Program-made: the position numbers and the translations under genes
The notes under the pieces: generated by a model
Seen by the model: only the letters and a program-made list of their open reading frames with translations
The model's database searches: none
What the model was told of the DNA's origin: nothing
In this document: one piece after another, positions 59,295 through 64,000 of the stretch
Numbering within the stretch: position 1 is the stretch's first letter
Layout: every line of letters begins with the position of its first letter
Assembly (NCBI RefSeq): GCF_002158995.1
Contig: NZ_LOHF01000003.1
Location: 185,554-249,553 of the forward strand
Length of the DNA stretch: 64,000 nucleotides
From: Pseudomonas caspiana
Lineage (GTDB): Bacteria; Pseudomonadota; Gammaproteobacteria; Pseudomonadales; Pseudomonadaceae
Direction of reading: 5' to 3'

Positions 59295-59946
59295 TAACAG
59301 CGTGATCCTGATCGTCGACGACACCCCGGACAATCTCGCGTTGCTCTCCGACGCGCTGGACGAAGCCGGCTACATGGTGCTGGTGGCTCTGGACGGCAGC
59401 AGCGCTCTAAACCGCATTCAACGCAGGCGCCCGGACCTGATCCTGCTGGACGCCATGATGCCCGGTCTGGACGGCTTCGAAACCTGTCGCCGGATCAAGG
59501 CACAACCGGAAAGCGCTAACATTCCGATCCTGTTTATGACGGCCCTCACCGACAGCGAACACGTGGTCAAAGGCTTCGAAGCCGGGGCCATCGACTACGT
59601 GACCAAACCTATCGTCTGCGACGAAGTCCTGGCACGGGTCGCCTCCCATTTACGCACCGCGCGCATCCTGCAAACTGCCCGCAACGCCTCACAATCCGCC
59701 AGCCTGGGCTTCGACGACAAGCCCGCCTACGGCAAACTCTCCAGCCGCTTCCAGCTCACTGAACGAGAGATTGAAGTGCTGCGCTGGGTGTCCTGCGGCA
59801 AGACCAACAAAGACATCGGCGACATCCTGCAACTCAGCCCGCGCACGGTGAACAAGCACCTGGAACATATCTACATCAAGCTGGGCGTTGAAACCCGGAC
59901 GGCAGCGACATCGGTGGCGCTGGCGGCGATGACGGATCGGGCTTGA
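59269..59946 (+). CDS. LuxR-type response regulator partnering the NCS1-kinase fusion
   Basis: The 225-residue protein has a receiver (Asp17/Asp18 in IVDDTPDN, phosphoacceptor near Asp62 in LILLDAMMPGLDG, Lys in YVTKP) and a LuxR-type helix-turn-helix near the end (about 158-215; LTEREIEVLRWVSCGKTNKDIG). Its start lies 26 bases inside the end of the sensor gene, so co-translation is likely. It should be the final phosphate acceptor and activate the divergent urtABCDE-fmdA genes; the TGACGTA cluster is the best operator candidate. Confidence 0.93.
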   Translation: MNAPIQPADNSVILIVDDTPDNLALLSDALDEAGYMVLVALDGSSALNRIQRRRPDLILLDAMMPGLDGFETCRRIKAQPESANIPILFMTALTDSEHVVKGFEAGAIDYVTKPIVCDEVLARVASHLRTARILQTARNASQSASLGFDDKPAYGKLSSRFQLTEREIEVLRWVSCGKTNKDIGDILQLSPRTVNKHLEHIYIKLGVETRTAATSVALAAMTDRA

Positions 59947-60022
59947 AAGGATGAAAAATAATACGAATCTTGTCGACCTGGCGTTGCCCAATCTCTATCA
60001 ACAACAAACAAGAGATGCCGTG

Positions 60023-60175
60023 ATGACCGAGCAAGCGAAAGACCAGGAATCGAACCGCGAAGACCTCGACCACAAACCGGAAAATGCCGGAAAGATTGGC
60101 GAGAAGAACAAGCAGATGAATGAGAAAGGCGAGCAACCGAGACCGGGCACACCTGCGGATCCCAAGCAGAGCTGA
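60023..60175 (+). CDS. 50-residue polar small protein
   Basis: The frame is open from 59951, but I choose the ATG at 60023 (AAGAGA upstream), since the region before it does not look coding. The product is very hydrophilic, rich in Lys, Glu, Asn and Pro (MTEQAKDQESNRED, PENAGKIGEKNKQMNEKGEQ) and probably disordered. It resembles small hypothetical proteins seen in other pseudomonads. It follows the response regulator by 76 bases and could share its transcript. No function can be given. Confidence 0.55.
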   Translation: MTEQAKDQESNREDLDHKPENAGKIGEKNKQMNEKGEQPRPGTPADPKQS

Positions 60176-60195
60176 GGGTATTACCGGTGATCTCA

Positions 60196-60259
60196 TGTGG
60201 GAGCGGTGCTGGCCCGCGATAATTTGCAAACCCAATCGCGGGCCAGCACCACTCCCACA
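60196..60259. repeat. REP pair, family B, after the response-regulator/small-protein unit
   Basis: TGTGGGAGCGGTGCTGGCCCGCGAT and its inverse (ATCGCGGGCCAGCACCACTCCCACA) flank a 15-base loop. It lies between convergent units and can act as a terminator. Confidence 0.93.
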
Positions 60260-60308
60260 GGCCCCCGCGCGTAGTCAGTGGCAGCGAGTTCGCCTGCACA
60301 GGCAGGCG

Positions 60309-61427
60309 TCAAGCATTGCGCCGCACGTACTGAAAACGGCGGTTTTCTTCCAGCGGCACTTCCCGCACCCCTTCCATGCCCAGCCACCAGGCATTGCCGC
60401 GACACGGGTATTGCACGTAAAACGGCTGTCCCATTTGTGGCGTAGTGATTGAGACATTCCGCTCCCAGGCCAACGCGATGATGCGGTCGAAGGGCTCGTG
60501 CCAGGCATGCATGGCCAGGTCAAAGGTGCCGTTATGGATCGGCAGCAGCCAGCGCCCGCGCAGGTCAATGTGCGCTTGCAGGGTTTCTTCTGGTTGCATG
60601 TGCACGTCGGGCCAGTCGACGTTGTAGGCACCGGTTTCCATCAAGGTGAGGTCAAACGGACCGTACTGTTCACCAATGGTTTTGAAGCCGTCGAAGTAAC
60701 CAGTATCGCCGCTGAAGAAGATCCGTTGATGTTCATCGTGCATGACCCAGGACGCCCACAGGCTGCGATTGCGGTCCAGCAGCGTACGGCCGGAGAAGTG
60801 TTGCGAGGGCGTAGCCACAAACTGCATGCCATGTACTTCAGTGGACTGCCACCAATCCAGTTGCTGAATCTTGTGCGCGGGTACGCCCCACTCCATCAAC
60901 GTATCCCCCACACCCAACGGCGTCAGGAAGTGGTCGGTCTTTGCTTCCAGCGCCTTGATCGCCATGTGGTCGAGATGATCGTAGTGGTTATGGGACAGAA
61001 TCACTGCCTTGATCGGCGGCAGTTCCTCCAGGCTTACAGGCGGCTGATGGAAGCGCTGCGGCCCGGCCCATTGCACCGGCGAAGCACGCTCGGCAAAGAC
61101 AGGATCAGTCAGCCAGAACACCCCGCGCATTTTCAGCAAAACCGTGGAATGCCCAAGGCGGTAGACCGTGTAGTCAGGCGCAGCCAGAAGCTGTTGACGC
61201 GACAATGATTGCACTGGAATTTCCCCCGAGGGACGTGTGACCGATGGTTTCTTGAAGGCCATGTTCCAGAAAATTCCCAGCGTTTTGAAAAAGCCCATAC
61301 GACTCATAGGTACGGGGTTGCGATAACGCCCCTCGTGCTTCTGCAGGGTTGGTAATGGCTGAGCTGACGAATTTTCTGTGGTCTTTGACATGGTCTGCTG
61401 ACTCCGGGAGTTTGCCGCGCTGCTCAT
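60309..61427 (-). CDS. MBL-fold metal-dependent hydrolase (NAPE-PLD/UlaG-like)
   Basis: Two adjacent ATG codons lie at the start; GGAGG is 5 bases before the second (61427), which I choose (372 residues). The metallo-beta-lactamase motifs are clear: LSHNHYDHLDH in the first metal site, then FSGDTGYFDGF and later LPIHNGTFDLAMHAW. NAPE-PLD-like members hydrolyse phosphodiester lipids, and UlaG-like members lactones; the substrate here is unknown. A TetR regulator is divergent with about 150 bases between, suggesting control of this gene. Confidence 0.88.
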   Translation of the reverse strand: MSSAANSRSQQTMSKTTENSSAQPLPTLQKHEGRYRNPVPMSRMGFFKTLGIFWNMAFKKPSVTRPSGEIPVQSLSRQQLLAAPDYTVYRLGHSTVLLKMRGVFWLTDPVFAERASPVQWAGPQRFHQPPVSLEELPPIKAVILSHNHYDHLDHMAIKALEAKTDHFLTPLGVGDTLMEWGVPAHKIQQLDWWQSTEVHGMQFVATPSQHFSGRTLLDRNRSLWASWVMHDEHQRIFFSGDTGYFDGFKTIGEQYGPFDLTLMETGAYNVDWPDVHMQPEETLQAHIDLRGRWLLPIHNGTFDLAMHAWHEPFDRIIALAWERNVSITTPQMGQPFYVQYPCRGNAWWLGMEGVREVPLEENRRFQYVRRNA

Positions 61428-61577
61428 CATCGCCTCCGCTTTGCAATAGCGGAAAAGGAAGATAATGTGTAACCTAGTTTTACACTACACAGTGTAGTTT
61501 TAAGCTTGCATCATCATTGATGACAAGTAAACTGCCGGGTGTACTTTTTATCAAAACACTTGTTTGAAGCGAGACCT

Positions 61578-62201
61578 ATGACTGCTCCCCTGCGACTCAC
61601 CGACCGAAAACGCGAAGCTATCGTGCTGGCAGCCATTGCCGAGTTCCGCGAGACCGGGTTTGAAGTGACCAGCATGGACCGCATTGCCGCACGGGCGGAG
61701 GTTTCCAAACGCACGGTCTACAACCATTTCCCGAGCAAGGAAGAACTGTTCGCGGAAATCCTTCAGCGCCTCTGGTGCCGTATTGGCGAGATTGCGGATT
61801 CAATCTATCGGCCCGGCGTGACACTGCGTCATCAGTTGCGCAGTATGTTGCAGGCAAAAATGCAGACCCTTTCTGATCCTAATTGCCTTGATCTGGCCCG
61901 GGTTGCGCTGGGTGCAACGATCCACTCACCCGAACGCGCGCAAGCCTGGCTGGCGCGTCTGGATGAGCGCGAAGAAACCTTTGCCGCATGGATCCGCGCT
62001 GCCCAGGCCGACGGCCGTCTCAAGCCTGCCGACCCGACCTTCGCCGCCACGCAGATGCATGGTCTGCTCAAGGGCTTCGCGTTCTGGCCTCAGGTGACTT
62101 TCAACAAGCCGGTACTGAGTGCCGAAGATCAAACCCGTGTCATCGAGTCGACACTCGACATGTTCCTCGGCTGGTATGAAGTCCCTGTCGTAAAACCCTA
62201 A
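61578..62201 (+). CDS. TetR-family transcriptional regulator
   Basis: I start at ATG 61578 (207 residues; MTAPLRLTDRKREA), as the earlier in-frame ATG adds a non-conserved segment. The N-terminal helix-turn-helix is typical (AAIAEFRETGFEVTSMDRIAARAEVSKRTVYNHFPSKEELF). A helical ligand domain follows (TetR_C-type, about 75-200). It is divergent from the MBL hydrolase and probably represses it. Its last four bases overlap the convergent isonitrile hydratase gene. Confidence 0.9.
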   Translation: MTAPLRLTDRKREAIVLAAIAEFRETGFEVTSMDRIAARAEVSKRTVYNHFPSKEELFAEILQRLWCRIGEIADSIYRPGVTLRHQLRSMLQAKMQTLSDPNCLDLARVALGATIHSPERAQAWLARLDEREETFAAWIRAAQADGRLKPADPTFAATQMHGLLKGFAFWPQVTFNKPVLSAEDQTRVIESTLDMFLGWYEVPVVKP

Positions 62202-62875
62202 GACTTTGCCACCCGTCGCGCCACGATCTCGCGGCGTTGCGCGATGGACTCCCGGAGTCGCTCGCTGGCCAATGCCAGGACTTCTGCGGGTGCGGTTGAG
62301 GGGTGGCCTGCATGGAAAGGCGGCGCAGGGGCGTATTCCAGTTGCAGCTGCACGGTCTGCGCCTGCACCGCTCCGAACATTTCGCTTACCAGCGTCAAGG
62401 CGAAATCAATTCCCGCCGTCACACCGCCTCCCGTCATCAGGTTGCCATCGCGGACCACGCGTTCATGCACGGCGATTGCACCGAAACTCTCCAGCAATTC
62501 ATGCGAGGCCCAATGAGTGGTCGCTCGCTTGCCCTTCAACAACCCGGCCGCGCCAAGCACCAATGCGCCGGTACAGACCGAGGTCAGGTATTTCACGGTC
62601 GGCGCCTGCTCGCGGATGAAAGCCAGGGTTTGTTCGTCCTCCAGCAGGGTGTCGATGCCCTGCCCGCCCGGAATACACAACACGTCCAGTGGCGGGCAAG
62701 CAGCAAAGGTCTGAGTCGGTTTGAGTTGCAGGCCGGTGCTGGAATACAAAGGTTCGATGTCCTTCCAGATCAAATGCACGGTCACGCCGGGTGTTGAGGC
62801 AAACACGTCGTAAGGACCGGTCAGGTCCAGTTGTTGCACTTTGGGAAATACGAGCAAGCCGATGTGCAGGGTCAT
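62198..62875 (-). CDS. inhA: Isonitrile hydratase-like DJ-1/PfpI-family enzyme
   Basis: The 225-residue protein has the class I glutamine amidotransferase-like DJ-1 fold with the nucleophile elbow TSVCTGALVLGAAGLL (Cys101, Thr102) and Asp17 in QQLDLTGPYD. Asp17 and Cys101 are just the residues described for Pseudomonas isonitrile (isocyanide) hydratase, and the length matches (about 228). That enzyme converts isonitriles to N-substituted formamides. A GlxA-type regulator gene is divergent. The function is likely but close DJ-1 relatives could differ. Confidence 0.82.
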   Translation of the reverse strand: MTLHIGLLVFPKVQQLDLTGPYDVFASTPGVTVHLIWKDIEPLYSSTGLQLKPTQTFAACPPLDVLCIPGGQGIDTLLEDEQTLAFIREQAPTVKYLTSVCTGALVLGAAGLLKGKRATTHWASHELLESFGAIAVHERVVRDGNLMTGGGVTAGIDFALTLVSEMFGAVQAQTVQLQLEYAPAPPFHAGHPSTAPAEVLALASERLRESIAQRREIVARRVAKS

Positions 62876-62983
62876 ATGGAGTTCGCTTGAGGTTGAGGTA
62901 GACGCAACAACTCTAGCGGTTTAGCCTTTGGCGCATTCGCCATATACCCCTCTTTTTACGCCAACGGTTTGCGGATCACGCTC

Positions 62984-63967
62984 ATGACCGATCAACCCAG
63001 ATCCGTGCACATTCTTGCGTTTCCAAATGTTCAGGTCCTCGACGTCTGCGGCCCTTTGCAGGTCTTTGCATCGGCTAACGTGCAAGCCCGGCAACAAGGC
63101 TTGCCGTTGCCCTACCAGGTGAAGGTCATCGCGGCGCAGGATCAGGCGGTAGAGTCGTCCGCCGGATTGGGCTTGCTGACCTGGCCTTTGCCGCTGGCCA
63201 GTGAACCCAGCGACACGTTGATCGTGGCGGGGGGCCGCGGTGTGCAAGTAGCGGCCAGCGATCCTGAGCTGGTGCGCTGGCTGCACGAACGAGCCCGCGC
63301 TGCCAGACGCGTGGCCTCGGTGTGCAGTGGCGCGTTTCTGCTGGCCGCGACCGGCTTGCTCGACGGCCGCCGCGTGGTGACCCATTGGCACAGTTGCGAG
63401 GCGCTGGCCCGGCAATATCCAGCGTTACGGGTCGATCCCGATCCGATCTTCATCAACGACCATGGTTACTGGACCTCAGCCGGTGTTACAGCAGGCATTG
63501 ATCTGGCCTTGGCACTGGTCGAAGAGGATCTGGGCCACGCCATCGCACTGGCCGTGGCGCGCGATCTGGTGGTGTTTCTCAAGCGGCCGGGCGGCCAGTC
63601 GCAATTCAGCGCAACCCTGTCAATGCAGCAGGCCAGCGCCGCTGACGATAGACGTTTTGCCGATCTGCATGGCTGGATTATCGAGAATCTGACCAGCGAT
63701 CTTGGTGTTGCTGCACTGGCTGCTCGGGTCGGAATGAGCGAGCGCAGCTTTGTTCGTCACTATCGGGCGCAAACCGGCATCACGCCCGCCAAGGCCATCG
63801 AACAATTGCGGGTCGAAGCGGCCCGGCGGTTATTGGCGGACAGCACATTGCCCATCAAACGCGTTGCGGCGCGGTGTGGGTTTGGCAGCGAGGAGACCTT
63901 GCGGCGTAGCTTCTTGCGCGGATTGGGGGTGACACCGATGGCTTATCGGGAACGGTTTAGCGGGTGA
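62984..63967 (+). CDS. GlxA-family AraC-type transcriptional regulator with a DJ-1/PfpI domain
   Basis: I prefer ATG 62984 (327 residues) over a TTG at 62969. The N-terminal ~190 residues are DJ-1/PfpI-like (ILAFPNVQVLDVCGPLQVFA, later ASVCSGAFLLAATGLL), probably a ligand-sensing domain. The C-terminal ~100 residues hold an AraC-type double helix-turn-helix (LAARVGMSERSFVRHYRAQTGITP and AARCGFGSEETLRRSF). It is divergent from the isonitrile hydratase gene by about 110 bases, so it probably regulates it. The stop lies 33 bases before the window end. Confidence 0.9.
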   Translation: MTDQPRSVHILAFPNVQVLDVCGPLQVFASANVQARQQGLPLPYQVKVIAAQDQAVESSAGLGLLTWPLPLASEPSDTLIVAGGRGVQVAASDPELVRWLHERARAARRVASVCSGAFLLAATGLLDGRRVVTHWHSCEALARQYPALRVDPDPIFINDHGYWTSAGVTAGIDLALALVEEDLGHAIALAVARDLVVFLKRPGGQSQFSATLSMQQASAADDRRFADLHGWIIENLTSDLGVAALAARVGMSERSFVRHYRAQTGITPAKAIEQLRVEAARRLLADSTLPIKRVAARCGFGSEETLRRSFLRGLGVTPMAYRERFSG

Positions 63968-64000
63968 TGAATTTCAGATTCCAGCCTGGAATGCGGTCCT

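Overview
The window looks like chromosomal DNA of a Pseudomonas from the P. fluorescens/P. syringae side of the genus, not P. aeruginosa. This rests on uniformly GC-rich coding sequence, a DUF1652-type protein, a CsrA of the RsmE type, a psl-like exopolysaccharide cluster without pslC, and two families of paired REP elements typical of these genomes. I see no rRNA, tRNA, insertion sequence, integrase, prophage or CRISPR array. The left end cuts a gene; the right end lies just past a stop codon.

0-14.3 kb: the tail of a GntP-family permease; csrA with a clear terminator; three overlapping genes for envelope/stress-type membrane proteins (1512-3468); a YdcH-like small protein and a ketopantoate reductase; then an iron-uptake signalling unit (Fur box, FecI-type sigma factor, FecR-type regulator, ferrichrome-type TonB receptor) facing a flavin monooxygenase-like gene. 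After this come small hypothetical genes, a GNAT acetyltransferase, and a membrane protein followed by a 23-residue hydrophobic peptide gene.

14.3-34.1 kb: ordinary metabolic and regulatory genes. They include an EamA exporter with a divergent LysR regulator, a lipoprotein-like hydrolase, a three-gene minus-strand unit (58-residue acidic protein, helix-hairpin-helix protein, DUF72), a Rid protein, a second GntP permease whose last residues are read from a REP element, and a LysR gene divergent from a ketone-body operon (scoA-scoB-atoE). Further on are MarR, a PEBP-like protein, an unrecognised 229-residue protein, a 2-hydroxyacid dehydrogenase, a MOSC protein, cheV, a degenerate Hpt-like protein, a NarL-type two-component pair and a YegS-like lipid kinase.

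34.4-48.7 kb: one long plus-strand psl-like exopolysaccharide operon, pslA-B-D-E-F-G-H-I-J, then an extra left-handed beta-helix acyltransferase, then pslK. It covers lipid-carrier priming, GDP-mannose supply, export/copolymerase, glycosyltransferases, a glycoside hydrolase, polymerase/ligase and flippase.

48.7-60.2 kb: the most interesting part, a self-contained short-chain-amide module. A minus-strand series encodes a urea/amide ABC transporter (urtA-B-C-D-E), formamidase (fmdA) and an FmdB-type zinc ribbon. Divergent from it is a GTG-started 1133-residue protein that fuses an NCS1 nucleobase/allantoin-type transporter, a cysteine cluster, a histidine kinase and a receiver; it overlaps a LuxR-type response regulator. 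Between the two arms lie three copies of a 7-base half-site, which I infer to be the regulator's operator. My reading is that the fusion senses or transports an amide-like compound and switches on uptake and hydrolysis. Four family-B REP pairs sit only in and around this module.

60.3-64.0 kb: an MBL-fold hydrolase divergent from a TetR regulator, and an isonitrile-hydratase-like enzyme divergent from a GlxA-type AraC regulator.
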